Of a stretch of 64,000 bases of DNA, positions 8,656 through 16,870 are shown piece by piece. A program made the translations under genes and the position numbers. Source of the DNA: Streptomyces sp. DH5 (GTDB lineage: Bacteria > Actinomycetota > Actinomycetes > Streptomycetales > Streptomycetaceae); NCBI RefSeq assembly GCF_020873915.1, contig NZ_JAHWGP010000004.1, positions 1 through 64,000 of the forward strand, given 5' to 3'. How positions within the stretch are numbered: position 1 is the first letter of the stretch; each line of letters opens with the position of its first letter. The notes under the pieces are model-generated. The model saw only the letters and a program-made list of their open reading frames with translations, ran no database searches and had not been told where the DNA came from.

Positions 8656-9534
8656 TCAGACCGCCCAGACCTCGGCCTCGTCGGCCGGGACGGTCGTGGC
8701 GAGACCCAGTTCCTTGCGGGCGGCGACCGACGCGTCCGGGTCGATGCCGGTGAACGCCGGGTCGTAGGCGGTGTAGAACGCGTCGGCGTCGGCCGCCTTC
8801 GCGGCCTTCTTCCAGTCCCCGGCCGCCTTCGTCAGCGTCGTGCGGAGCTTGCCGACCTCGGCGCCCTCGATGCCGCCCAGGCCCTTCACGTGCGCGTCGA
8901 GGGCGGCCGCGACGGCCTTGGCCTGCGCCTTGTAGCCGGCCAGGTCCTCCTCGACGGTCTCCTTCTCGGGCTGGTTCGCCCACAGGGCCTCGTACAGGGC
9001 GTTCGAACCCTTGAGGTACGTGGCCTGCTCGGGCTTGAACGACTTCGCGGTCTTCAGCGGGCCGCTGAAGGTGCCCGTCTCCGCGGTGTAGGTGCAGCTC
9101 ACCGCGCGGTCCCCCGTCACCCAGCCCTCCGCGGTCGGGGTGTAGTGGGAGAGGGAGACGCCCTCGGGGAGAGCCCAGGTGTCCGGGACGTGCTTCTGCG
9201 CCTCGGCGGGGCAGCGCTCGTCCGCGATCGCCGTGACCTTCGCCTCGCCGGGGTACTTCGTGCTCTCCTCGATCGTGAACTCGGCGACGACCTGGCCCTG
9301 GTGCGCCTCGTCGCAGGGCACGGCCTCGACGCTGTACGTCTCCTTCTCACCCTTGCTGTTGGGGTTGTAGCAGTCACCGATGTCCAGCGACTGCACCGAG
9401 CGCTGGCGGGCGGCCTTCTTCGCGCCGTCCTTGGCGCTCTCCGCGAGCTCGGTACACCCCACGGCGCCCATCGCGAGCAGGGCGACCACGGCGGACAGGC
9501 CGCGGAGGGAAGGGGAAGGGGCACCGATGGCCAT
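8656..9534 (-). CDS. Lipoprotein with septum-formation-like domain
   Basis: A 292-residue predicted lipoprotein. The signal peptide ends in a lipobox (AMGAVGC, Cys27), so the mature protein would be attached to the outer face of the membrane. The region SLDIGDCYNPNSKGEKETYSVEAVPCDEAHQGQVVAEF resembles the Septum_form/DUF4190-associated domain of actinobacterial surface proteins. Paired Cys residues across about residues 50-170 could form disulfides. A second, helical half (about residues 180-290) is rich in Ala and Lys and less conserved. The start at 9534 has an AGAGGA site upstream. Function in division is only suggested by the domain name. Confidence 0.75.
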   Translation of the reverse strand: MAIGAPSPSLRGLSAVVALLAMGAVGCTELAESAKDGAKKAARQRSVQSLDIGDCYNPNSKGEKETYSVEAVPCDEAHQGQVVAEFTIEESTKYPGEAKVTAIADERCPAEAQKHVPDTWALPEGVSLSHYTPTAEGWVTGDRAVSCTYTAETGTFSGPLKTAKSFKPEQATYLKGSNALYEALWANQPEKETVEEDLAGYKAQAKAVAAALDAHVKGLGGIEGAEVGKLRTTLTKAAGDWKKAAKAADADAFYTAYDPAFTGIDPDASVAARKELGLATTVPADEAEVWAV

Positions 9535-9895
9535 GACGCGTACATCCTCTTATGTGATCTTTATGAGAGCGCGCGCATCGTATGCCATCCCCGCGACCCG
9601 CTGGTGCGAGGGGTACGAGGAGCCCGAGGGATGTGAGGGCTCTCCTCTCATCCCAGCTCCTACGACTCCCGACCGGCCGCGAGGGTTGTACCCACCCTGC
9701 TCGCGGGGGACGGCGCGCCTGGCCCCGGCCATGGCAGCCATGGAGAACGCCGGGCCCACGACACACTCCGCTCATAACCACCGGCCACGAAGCCGAGGTG
9801 ACCGGGGGAAGCGCCCCTACTAGGACAGGATCTGACCTCTATCCCTTCTAGCGTGGTGTTCACCGACGGAGCAGCACTACCGGAAGGCGTAGACC
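9535..9895. other. Divergent intergenic region (361 bp)
   Basis: It separates the lipoprotein and DinB genes. The part next to the lipoprotein gene is A/T-rich (around 9545-9570) and probably holds its promoter. Short open frames here are Pro/Arg-rich and lack ribosome sites. No repeat or RNA gene was recognised. Confidence 0.5.
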
Positions 9896-10453
9896 ATGAA
9901 CGTTGACGAGCTGACCACCCCCGCATCGGCCGAGACCCCCACCGTGACCGGCGAGCGCGCCGACCTCCTGGAGGTACTGGCGAAGCACCGGCACTTCCTG
10001 CGCTTCACCACCCGCGACCTGACCGACGAGCAGGCCGGCCTGCGGACCACCGCGAGCGCCCTGTGCCTGGGCGGCCTGATCAAGCACGTCACCGCCGTGG
10101 AGCGGGGCTGGGCGAACTTCATCGTGGAGGGCCCCTCGGCGATGGGGGACTTCGCGGACAAGACCGAGGCCGACCTGGCGCGCTGGGCCGACGAATTCCG
10201 CATGCTGCCGGGCGAGACGCTGGCCGGCGTCCTGGCCGACTACGCCGAGGTGGCCCGCCGCACCGACGCCCTCGTCGCCACCCTGCCCGACCTCGACGCT
10301 GCCTGGCCCCTGCCGAAGGCCCCCTGGTTCGAGCCCGGCGCCCGCTGGTCGGCCCGCAGGGTCCTGATGCACATCGTCGCCGAGACCGCCCAGCACGCCG
10401 GCCACGCCGACATCATCCGGGAGTCCCTGGACGGCGCGAAGAGCATGGGCTGA
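9896..10453 (+). CDS. DinB-like (DUF664) four-helix protein
   Basis: A 185-residue member of the DinB/YfiT-like superfamily of metal-binding four-helix bundles, some of which are thiol-dependent (bacillithiol or mycothiol) transferases. The likely metal ligands are visible: His in GLIKHVTAVERGW and the HIVAETAQHAGHADIIRE motif near the C-terminus. The N-terminal segment (LLEVLAKHRHFLRFTTRDLTDEQ) is also typical. Mycothiol dependence would fit an actinomycete but is inference. ATG 9896 is preceded by GGAAGG. It stands alone between a divergent lipoprotein gene and a decayed region. Confidence 0.85.
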   Translation: MNVDELTTPASAETPTVTGERADLLEVLAKHRHFLRFTTRDLTDEQAGLRTTASALCLGGLIKHVTAVERGWANFIVEGPSAMGDFADKTEADLARWADEFRMLPGETLAGVLADYAEVARRTDALVATLPDLDAAWPLPKAPWFEPGARWSARRVLMHIVAETAQHAGHADIIRESLDGAKSMG

Positions 10454-10590
10454 GCGGAGGCGGGGGGCAGGGACGCGGCAAAGCCGACTCCAGGCCCGAG
10501 CTGGATGCCGGGGCCTGTCCGGCCCGCCCCCCGTGGCCGCGAGTCCCTCACGATCTCCGTCCGGCCCAACAACGAACACGTTAGCGATGA

Positions 10591-10902
10591 CTACTGACAA
10601 CGCCCCCGCGGCGGCTCCCCAGCCTCGGCGATCAGAACCTCTGCGCGGGTGTTGCAGCCGTCGGCGTTCCGGTGGCTGAAGGCGTCCCGGTCGTAGCCCT
10701 CACGGGGCTCGACCGCCATCGGCAGGGGGGTGATGGCCTCGCTCAACCGCCCGTCACCCATCACGCCGCACAGGCCGCAGCTACAACCGCCCGCATCGCA
10801 GCGGAGACGACAAGGGAAACACGCAGCCCTGATTCCGCCGAGCCATACCGCGTAGGCTGAGTCAGCCGGAACCGACAAAACCGGAGGCACACCCCTCGCC
10901 AA
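10591..10902 (-). pseudogene. HNH/DUF1524 endonuclease family fragment
   Basis: The leftward frame contains EGYDRDAFSHRNADGCNTRAEVLIAEA. This resembles the GY-R--F-HW-DaDgDgCnTR-EVLI-EA segment near the start of the DUF1524/HNH (GmrSD C-terminal-like) secreted nuclease family in Streptomyces. The usual HWxDADGDG stretch is shortened and the frame stops directly after it, so the HNH catalytic core is missing. The upstream part of the frame is Cys-rich and unlike the family. I call it a decayed remnant; the match is by eye. Confidence 0.5.
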
Positions 10903-10985
10903 GACCTATCGGTAAAGTAACGGCAAAGCCCTGACGGCAGAGCAGGTCGAAAAGGTCCTCTCCGCGCGAGCGGAGGTGAGCCTCG

Positions 10986-11306
10986 GTGGAGGCGCTCGGG
11001 GTGCGCGGCGCCCAGTTGCGCAAGATCGAACTGGCCCGCCCGCGCGGCGTCACCGGCAAGAACACCGTGGAGGCCATGCAGTCCGGCATCCTCTACGGCT
11101 TCGCGGGCCAGGTGGACGGCGTCACCGAACGCATGGCGAAGGAACTCGCCGGTCCCGACGGCGGTCCCGACGACGTCACGGTCATCGCGACCGGCGGCCT
11201 GGCGCCGATGGCGCTCGGCGAGTCCTCGGTGATCGACGAGCACGAGCCCTGGCTGACCCTCATCGGCCTGCGTCTCGTCTACGAGCGCAACGTCTCCCGC
11301 ACCTGA
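10986..11306 (+). pseudogene. coaX: C-terminal remnant of type III pantothenate kinase
   Basis: The frame encodes about 106 residues that match the last 40% of CoaX: LARPRGVTGKNTVEAMQSGILYGFAGQVDGVTERM, then VIATGGLAPMALGESSVIDEHEPWLTLIGLRLVYERN. Intact CoaX enzymes, which phosphorylate pantothenate in coenzyme A synthesis, are about 260 residues with an N-terminal ASKHA nucleotide-binding half. That half is absent here and no CoaX-like sequence was found in the other frames upstream. The fragment can be read from a GTG at 10986, but the product could not bind ATP normally. A functional copy is presumably elsewhere in the genome. Confidence 0.8.
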
Positions 11307-11494
11307 CCGCCCGCCCGGCCCCGTAGGTGCCGGAACCAGCCCGGCCCGGCACCTGTTTCAGACAACCGTGGTCGCAAGTTTCCCCACAACAGCACTGCCT
11401 GTCACCGGAGTTCAGTAAGGTCACACCTGTTCCACCGTCAGGTGCTCTCGGCCACCGGGGCCGGGCACGCGAGCCTGTCCAGAATGGGTGTGAA

Positions 11495-12208
11495 GTGAAC
11501 CGTCAGTTACGCCTGCGCACGCGTACGGCGACCGCGGTCCTCCGGACCAGGTTCGCCGCGATGGTCGGAACGGTCGCGATGCTCGCGGCCGTCCTCACCG
11601 GCACGACCGTCACCACGGCAAGCGCCGCCGAAGCCGCTGCCCCGCAGGCCGCGGCAGGCGGGTGGTCCTGCGGTGGGGACCCGGTTCCCCCCGGGTACGT
11701 CATCTCCCAGCTCAACAAAACCGGCTGCAACGGCAGGGGTTCCTGGTACCAGGAACCCGCCCGCGACGGGATCTGGACCTGCTCGGGCTCGCCGATCGTG
11801 CCGGGGTACGTCATCAGTGCCCACAACAAACAGGGGTGCAGCGGCATCGGCTCCTGGCAGCACAAGCTCGCCAAGGACGGCATCTGGACCTGCTCGGGCT
11901 CGCCGATCGTGCCCGGCTACGTCATCACCGCCCACGACAAGTACGGCTGCGGCGGCATCGGCTCCTGGTACCACAAGCTCGCCAAGGACGGCATGTGGAC
12001 CTGCGCGGGTTCGCCGATCGTGCCCGGGTACGTGGTGACCGCCTGGGACAAGTACGGCTGCGGCGGCATCGGCTCCTGGTACCACAAGGTCGCCCGCGCC
12101 GGCCTGTACGTGTGCCCCACCTCGCCCATCCCGCCCGGGTTCCGCGCCACCACGGGCAGCATGAACCAGTGCAGCGGCCTCGGCGGCAGGCTTCTCGCCA
12201 ACGCCTGA
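11495..12208 (+). CDS. Secreted protein with five tandem Cys-containing repeats
   Basis: A 237-residue predicted exported protein. The signal peptide is basic then hydrophobic (MVGTVAMLAAVLTGTTVTTASAAEA). The mature protein is almost entirely five repeats of about 37 residues. The core is W-T-C-SGSPIVPGYVI-A-DKYGC-GIGSWYHKLAKDG; copies 2-4 are nearly identical, and copies 1 and 5 diverge. Each repeat has two Cys about 19 residues apart, suggesting one disulfide per repeat, and conserved Trp, Tyr and Gly. I do not recognise a named family; binding of a surface or glycan ligand is only a guess. The start is GTG 11495, with ATG 11560 inside the signal region as alternative. It is followed by a strong terminator. 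Confidence 0.8.
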   Translation: MNRQLRLRTRTATAVLRTRFAAMVGTVAMLAAVLTGTTVTTASAAEAAAPQAAAGGWSCGGDPVPPGYVISQLNKTGCNGRGSWYQEPARDGIWTCSGSPIVPGYVISAHNKQGCSGIGSWQHKLAKDGIWTCSGSPIVPGYVITAHDKYGCGGIGSWYHKLAKDGMWTCAGSPIVPGYVVTAWDKYGCGGIGSWYHKVARAGLYVCPTSPIPPGFRATTGSMNQCSGLGGRLLANA

Positions 12209-12242
12209 CCCCGGCCGGGCACACCTTGCGCCTGCCGTAGGC

Positions 12243-12281
12243 GCGCTGAAGGCACCACGTACCGTGTGGTGCCTTCAGCGC
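12243..12281 (+). terminator. Strong hairpin terminator
   Basis: A perfect 16-bp inverted repeat (12243-12258 and 12266-12281, 7-nt loop) follows the repeat-protein gene. Its right arm contains the stop codon of the truncated IS256 frame, so it probably predates or bounds that insertion. Confidence 0.8.
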
Positions 12282-12481
12282 GTCCCCGGCAACCGCGCCA
12301 GGGCGGACTCCAGCACCCGCTTGGTCAGCATCTGCGACAGGCCGCCCTCGCCGGTCAGCTGCAGCCCCTCGGATCGGGCCCGGTCCACGAACATCGCGAC
12401 CAGTTGCTCATCCGACGCGGCCGGCACCGGCATGACCGCTGGCTTCTCCACGGACTCCTGCTCGACAACGGTCTCGGTCAT
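12275..12481 (-). pseudogene. N-terminal fragment of an IS256-family transposase
   Basis: The first about 60 residues match actinobacterial IS256 (mutator-type) transposases: MTETVVEQ, then DEQLVAMFVDRARSEGLQLTGEGGLSQMLTKRVLESAL. The full family protein is about 400 residues with a DDE catalytic domain, none of which is present. The frame ends in a few unrelated residues (ARLPGTR) inside the neighbouring terminator. The true start is taken as 12481 because an AAGGAG site precedes it; the frame is open to 12502. It is head-to-head with the truncated IS110 frame. Confidence 0.85.
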
Positions 12482-12513
12482 TTCTGGCGTCTCCTTGATC
12501 ATCAGATCCGCCG

Positions 12514-13065
12514 TTGATTAGACACTGCCTCCTCAACCCCGGCCTGCGTGCCGCCTACGGGGTGGGTCCGGACACCTCCGCCCAGCTGCTGATCATCGCC
12601 GGCGCGAACCCGGCCCGCCTTCGCACGGAAGCTTCCTTCGCCGTCCTGTGCGGCGCGGCACCCGTCCCCGCGTCGAGCGGGAAGACGAACCGGCACCGGC
12701 TCTCCCGGGGCGGCGACCGGGCGGCCAACGTCGCTCTCTACCGCATCGCGCTCGTGAGGATGGCCCGATGCCGGCGCACCCGCGAGTACGTCGCCCGACA
12801 GACCGCCGCCGGACGCACGAAGAAGGAGATCATCCGGCTGCTCAAACGCGCGATAGCCCGCGAGGTCTTCCGGTTCTTGACCACCCCGGTCCAGGTCCCC
12901 GAGATCGCGGACCTCCGTCCAGCCCGGCAGACGAAGAACATCACCCTCACCGCCGCCGCCAACCACTTCGGCGTGTGGCCCGCCGTCATCTCCGACATCG
13001 AACGCGGCCTCCGCCGCGACGACGCCTTCGCCGATGCCTACCGCCAGTGGCTCACCGCCGCTTGA
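12514..13065 (+). pseudogene. C-terminal part of an IS110-family transposase
   Basis: About 183 residues match the Transposase_20 half of IS110/IS1111-type recombinases: YGVGPDTSAQLLIIAGANPARLRTEASFAVLCGAAPVPASSGKTNRHRLSRGGDRAANVALYRIALVRM. The N-terminal DEDD RuvC-like domain is gone, so it cannot transpose by itself. After the usual end there is a helix-turn-helix-like tail (LTAAANHFGVWPAVISDIERGLRRDD) resembling an XRE-type DNA-binding segment; I have the impression that some Streptomyces relatives carry the same tail. No ribosome site is seen before the first codon. Confidence 0.85.
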
Positions 13066-13259
13066 CCGACGATAGGAGCATCACCGGCAGTGTGGCCCTG
13101 TCCCGGTGGTCGGGACGTCCCGGTCGGCTGGCGGGCAAGGAACGACAACAGGCCCCGCCCGCATGCTCCTCGGTGCAGGTGGGGGCCCGTTCTGTGGCGC
13201 CGGGCCGTCATGGTCGACCGGTCGCACCTCTCCCGCCCGGCCGGGCCGCCTCAGCGCCG

Positions 13260-13406
13260 TCAGGGGGACTTCCAGCCGTTCCGGCGCAGCTCGTAGACAA
13301 CGAACACTCCGCGGAGCGCCCACACACCCAAGAAGGCCCACTTGAACCACGGGGGGCCGTCCCAGCGCTCCGCCAGGTGCATCGATGCCGCGTAGGAAGA
13401 GGCCAT
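13260..13406 (-). CDS. Putative small single-helix membrane protein
   Basis: A short frame (48 residues, or 40 from the internal ATG at 13382) encodes one strongly hydrophobic helix (WFKWAFLGVWALRGVFVVYEL) followed by a basic end (RRNGWKSP). The composition is that of a real small membrane protein rather than a shadow frame, but no clear ribosome site is visible and no family is recognised. Confidence 0.35.
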   Translation of the reverse strand: MASSYAASMHLAERWDGPPWFKWAFLGVWALRGVFVVYELRRNGWKSP

Positions 13407-13479
13407 CCCCCGCACGTGCCCGGCAGTACGGGCAGGAACACGCGACGCCGGAAGCCGGACGCCGGCGGCGGTTCTCGCG

Positions 13480-14286
13480 TCACGGCCGGGCGGCCGCCGC
13501 GACCGCGGCGGCCGCCACCAGCGGATCGCGAGCCGCGCGGCCGAGGAGGCCGGCGAGGTCGGGCCCGGTGGCGTCCAGGAACCCGTGCCGGACGCCCGTG
13601 GCGATCGAGGCGAGCATCGGCGGCTGGAACGGCAGCAGCCCCGGCGTCCCGAGGAGCCTGCGCCGGTACTCTCCCAGGCCGATGGACCGGTGCCGGACAC
13701 CGAGTTCGCCGGCCACCTGCCCCGCCGTGACCGGAGGCCCGACGAGGTCGTACACCCGCCCGTCATGCGGCCCGGGATCCGACGCCACCACCGCAGCGGC
13801 CTCGGCCAGGTCCCCTCGGGGGACCGCGGCCAGCGCACCGTCCCCGAACGCGGACTCCACACCGTCACCGCTCCACATCAACAGGCCGCCGAACAGCTCG
13901 GCGTACAGGCCGTTGCGCAGGATCGTCCACGACGTCCCGCCCGCCCGCACCAGACGCTCGGTCGCACGGTGGGCCAGAGCGAAACCGAGGTGGTCGCCGG
14001 CCGCGGTCAGACTCGTGTAGACGACATGGCCGACGCCGTCACGCACGGCGGCGTCCAGCACGGCCGCGTGCCGGGCGACGACCACGTCGTCCTCGGCATA
14101 ACCGGCCGAGACGAGCACCAGAGTCGACACACCGGTCAGGTCGAGGCCCGCGCGGTCGTCGAAGTCCAGACGCCGCACCCCCTCACCCGGTGTGCGGCTG
14201 CCGCCCACCGCGACGGCACCACGGGCGCGCAGCACCGCGAGAACGGCCGAGCCGAGGTTTCCGTTCGCTCCGGTCACCAGAATCAT
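13480..14286 (-). CDS. NmrA-like NAD(P)-binding Rossmann protein
   Basis: A 268-residue member of the atypical SDR/NmrA group, such as quinone-reductase-like or redox-sensing proteins. The N-terminal dinucleotide site MILVTGANGNLGSAVL (GxxGxxG) is intact, followed by VSTLVLVSAG and VVYTSLTAAGDH in the Rossmann core. The C-terminal substrate half is variable. The start ATG at 14286 places the Rossmann strand at the very N-terminus, as usual; the longer open frame upstream runs into the divergent regulator. It is divergent from an HxlR regulator, the usual arrangement in which the regulator controls the oxidoreductase. Substrate unknown. Confidence 0.9.
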   Translation of the reverse strand: MILVTGANGNLGSAVLAVLRARGAVAVGGSRTPGEGVRRLDFDDRAGLDLTGVSTLVLVSAGYAEDDVVVARHAAVLDAAVRDGVGHVVYTSLTAAGDHLGFALAHRATERLVRAGGTSWTILRNGLYAELFGGLLMWSGDGVESAFGDGALAAVPRGDLAEAAAVVASDPGPHDGRVYDLVGPPVTAGQVAGELGVRHRSIGLGEYRRRLLGTPGLLPFQPPMLASIATGVRHGFLDATGPDLAGLLGRAARDPLVAAAAVAAAARP

Positions 14287-14374
14287 GATCAGTCGCAGTC
14301 TTCCGTCGTGGTTCCCATCCGTACCTACGCTTGATCGTCGACCGCACGCCCACCGGCCACAAGAAGGCAGTCCG

Positions 14375-14797
14375 ATGTCACCCACGCACACCGCGGTAAC
14401 CACCGACCCCGCCGAACTCGACCCGTGCGGACGCCAGGACCACCCCGACTGCGGCATCCGCGACGTCCTGGACCGCATCGGCGACAAGTGGTCGGTGCTC
14501 GTGATCGTCGAACTGGCCGGCGGGCCACGCCGCTTCCGGGAACTCCAGCGCGCCATCGACGGCATCTCCCAGCGGATGCTCACCCTCACCGTCCGCAGAC
14601 TCGAACGCGACGGCCTCGTCCTGCGCACCGTGTACCCGACCGTCCCCGCCCAGGTCGACTACCGCCTGACCGACACCGGCGCCGACCTGACCCACCTGGT
14701 CAAGTCACTCGCCGACTGGTCCCTCGCCCACCGCACCACCATCGCCGAGGCCCGGCACGCCTACGACCAGGCTCATCCGGGGCACGACATCCGCTGA
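14375..14797 (+). CDS. HxlR family transcriptional regulator
   Basis: A 140-residue winged-helix regulator of the HxlR/MarR-like type. Diagnostic segments are CGIRDVLDRIGDKWSVLVIVELAGGPRRFRELQRAIDGISQRMLTLTVRRLERDGLV and VDYRLTDTGADL. A Cys near the N-terminus (DPCGRQDHPDCGIR) is positioned like redox- or electrophile-sensing Cys residues in HxlR/QorR/HypR proteins, so sensing of quinones or oxidants is plausible but not shown. It is divergent from the NmrA-like oxidoreductase gene, with an 88-bp shared control region. Confidence 0.9.
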   Translation: MSPTHTAVTTDPAELDPCGRQDHPDCGIRDVLDRIGDKWSVLVIVELAGGPRRFRELQRAIDGISQRMLTLTVRRLERDGLVLRTVYPTVPAQVDYRLTDTGADLTHLVKSLADWSLAHRTTIAEARHAYDQAHPGHDIR

Positions 14798-14936
14798 CGC
14801 GGGTTGCTGCCGCCGTCGCCTGCTCGGCAGCCGACGGACGCCCACCGCCGGCGTCAGAACTCCGTCGCCCGCTCGACCGGCGTCGGCGTCTCCTTCGCCA
14901 CCACCGTCCACCTGCCCTCCGACCTGCGAACTCCGG

Positions 14937-15137
14937 CTACCCGAGGTGGAGCGTCCCCACGAAGGGAGCCCAAGCCTCCTGACCCACCGTGATCACAGCA
15001 CCCTCCACGTCCTTCGAGTCGCGGATCCGGATCCCGTCGTCGCGAAACGCGCACTCCACGCACTCGCCTCCGGCGCCGTTGCTGTACGACGACCTGAACC
15101 AAGCCGGAGGACGTCCGGTCGGTGCCGTGGTGCTCAC
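14937..15137 (-). CDS. DUF397 small regulatory protein
   Basis: A 66-residue DUF397 protein, recognised by WFRSSYSNGAGGECVECAF, IRIRDSKDVEGAVITV and the C-terminal AWAPFVG. These small Streptomyces proteins are usually encoded beside an XRE regulator and are thought to act as its partner, often in development or antibiotic control. The GTG start at 15137 overlaps the stop of the XRE gene in a GTGA, so translation is coupled. The frame is open far upstream inside the XRE gene, but the overlap and domain boundary fix this start. Confidence 0.9.
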   Translation of the reverse strand: MSTTAPTGRPPAWFRSSYSNGAGGECVECAFRDDGIRIRDSKDVEGAVITVGQEAWAPFVGTLHLG

Positions 15138-15982
15138 TTCGAGTACTCCTTCACGACGGACTTGATGAGCTGGGCGGAGCGCTGAGGACTGAGCGCGGCG
15201 GCGCGCAGCCCGTCGAACGCCCTCGTGTACTCCCTGACATGGTGCTCGCCCTCCAGGTAGACGGCATCCGTGATGCCGTCCCGGTACACCAGGTCCGGGT
15301 CCTCCGGTGCCGGGAAACCGAGCATGGTGAAGGAACCCGTGACCGGGTAGGTGCCCGAGTCGAACGGCAGCACTTGCAGCGTGACACCGGGCAAGGCGGC
15401 CGAGTCGAGGACCCGCTCGAGTTGCTCGCGCATCACCTCCCGATCGCCGATGACATTGCGCACGGCGGCCTCGTTCACGACGAACCAGGCTTCGGGAGCG
15501 TCGGGCCGTGTCAGCATCGCCTGACGCTCCAACCGCACACGCACGGCCCTGTCGATGTCCTCGGCCGACATGTGGGCGCCCGTCGTGTGCAACTCCCGTG
15601 CGTACGAGGTGGTCTGCATGAGGCCCGGCAGTACCTCGCACTGGTACTGGCGGAGTGTGGAGGCGTCCTGTTCCAGGCCGATGTAGATGTTGAACCACTC
15701 GGGCACGCCGGCGCCGTGCACCTGCCACCAGCCGCGTGTCTTGGCTTGTCGGGCCAGTGACTTCAGGAACTCGCGCAACTCGTCACTCGTGACGTAGAAC
15801 CGGCAGAGCGCGTCGATGTCCGACGGTTGGACCCGGCCACTGCCCGTCTCCATGCGGTTGACCTTGGAGCCGCTCCAGTCGAGCGCCTGTCCCACTTGGG
15901 CGCAGGTCAACGCGCTCTGTTCCCGGAGCTTCTTCAGCTCGATCGACAGACGCCGACGGCGTGCCGTCGGTGAACCGGCCAT
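15134..15982 (-). CDS. XRE family regulator with DUF5753 domain
   Basis: A 282-residue regulator. Residues about 10-65 form the HTH (LKKLREQSALTCAQVGQALDWSGSKVNRMETG). Residues about 90-275 are the DUF5753 domain (FNIYIGLEQDASTLRQYQCEVLPGLMQTTSYARE through RSAQLIKSVV). This is the standard Streptomyces WhiJ/AbaA-like pairing with DUF397 and a divergent HATPase protein. The start at 15982 is preceded by GAGGAG; GTG/ATG codons up to 16000 are less likely. The pair may tune development or secondary metabolism; here it borders the defence island, and a functional link is not shown. Confidence 0.9.
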   Translation of the reverse strand: MAGSPTARRRRLSIELKKLREQSALTCAQVGQALDWSGSKVNRMETGSGRVQPSDIDALCRFYVTSDELREFLKSLARQAKTRGWWQVHGAGVPEWFNIYIGLEQDASTLRQYQCEVLPGLMQTTSYARELHTTGAHMSAEDIDRAVRVRLERQAMLTRPDAPEAWFVVNEAAVRNVIGDREVMREQLERVLDSAALPGVTLQVLPFDSGTYPVTGSFTMLGFPAPEDPDLVYRDGITDAVYLEGEHHVREYTRAFDGLRAAALSPQRSAQLIKSVVKEYSK

Positions 15983-16196
15983 GTCGCTCTCCTCAACCAC
16001 CCGGCACGTAACGAAAGTTCAGTCTCGTGCCAAGGGTGCTGCTTGCCAATCACACGGAAGTGGGAATCCCGCCGTGCACATTGCACGACGGGATGCGCCG
16101 GCTCCATGCTGTACATCGTTCGCGACGCAGAGTGAAAAGTCGTGACTCTCCGAGGCGCCGGGCCCGGAGCAGGACGGACACCATGGGGAGAGGCAC

Positions 16197-16862
16197 GTGA
16201 GTCGGTCGGCGCACATGGCGCGAAAGGCGTGGGACGTGGAGTTCACTGCCTATCCCGAGGAAGTCGGCACCCTGAGACACCTGGTGCGGCAACGTCTCAG
16301 CGACTGGGGCCTGGACGAGATCGTCGACACGGCCCAACTGTGCGTCAGCGAGCTCGTGTCGAACGTCGTCACCCACGTCGGACCCGGCACCCCGGGCGCG
16401 CTCACGCTCTCACTGAACGGCACGCACCTGCGCATCGAGGTCCAGGACCCGGACGCGCGAGCCCTGCCCACCCTCGTCGCGGCGGAGGCCGACGCCGAGG
16501 GCGGACGAGGAATGGCACTCGTCGAGGCCCTCACCGACCGCTGGGGCGTCCAACTCCACGAGGACCGCAAGGTGACGTGGTGCGAGCTGGCGACCGGGCT
16601 CGCATCGCCGGCCGTCGTCATGGTGGAGCCGTCTGTGACGCGTGCCGAGGCGCTGCTCGACATGTACGCGACGCTGAGGCCGCCGACCTGCCGCTACGAA
16701 CCCGGACTCGGCAGAGTGGGGCGGACGGTGGCGGAGGAGTCCGTGATCGACGTCATCACGGACTTCCTCCGCTGGCTCCGCGTCCACGGCTGTGACGCGG
16801 ACGAGGTGCTCGACCGCGCGCAGAGCCGCTACGAGGCGACCCTGTCGAGCAGTCGGCGGTGA
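16197..16862 (+). CDS. RsbW-like HATPase (anti-sigma/serine kinase type)
   Basis: A 221-residue protein with a GHKL ATPase domain of the anti-sigma-factor kinase type in its first about 150 residues. The N box is ELVSNVVTH, the G1-like motif is DPDARALP and the G2 motif is GGRGMALVEALTDRWG. The C-terminal about 70 residues (TRAEALLDMYATLRPP through VLDRAQSRYEA) are not part of the kinase. Proteins of this type commonly accompany XRE-DUF5753/DUF397 pairs. It starts with GTG 16197 behind a GGGGAGAGG site and is divergent from the XRE gene. Its stop lies 8 bp from the convergent drmB stop. Confidence 0.85.
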   Translation: MSRSAHMARKAWDVEFTAYPEEVGTLRHLVRQRLSDWGLDEIVDTAQLCVSELVSNVVTHVGPGTPGALTLSLNGTHLRIEVQDPDARALPTLVAAEADAEGGRGMALVEALTDRWGVQLHEDRKVTWCELATGLASPAVVMVEPSVTRAEALLDMYATLRPPTCRYEPGLGRVGRTVAEESVIDVITDFLRWLRVHGCDADEVLDRAQSRYEATLSSSRR

Positions 16863-16870
16863 CCATTCCT

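Noticed and set aside
10976-11326. Alternative rightward frame across the CoaX remnant
   Set aside because: Its translation is Arg/Gly-rich, whereas the frame from 10986 matches a real enzyme family.
13066-13259. Short open frames downstream of the IS110 remnant
   Set aside because: Arg/Pro-rich translations without start signals; no recognisable protein.
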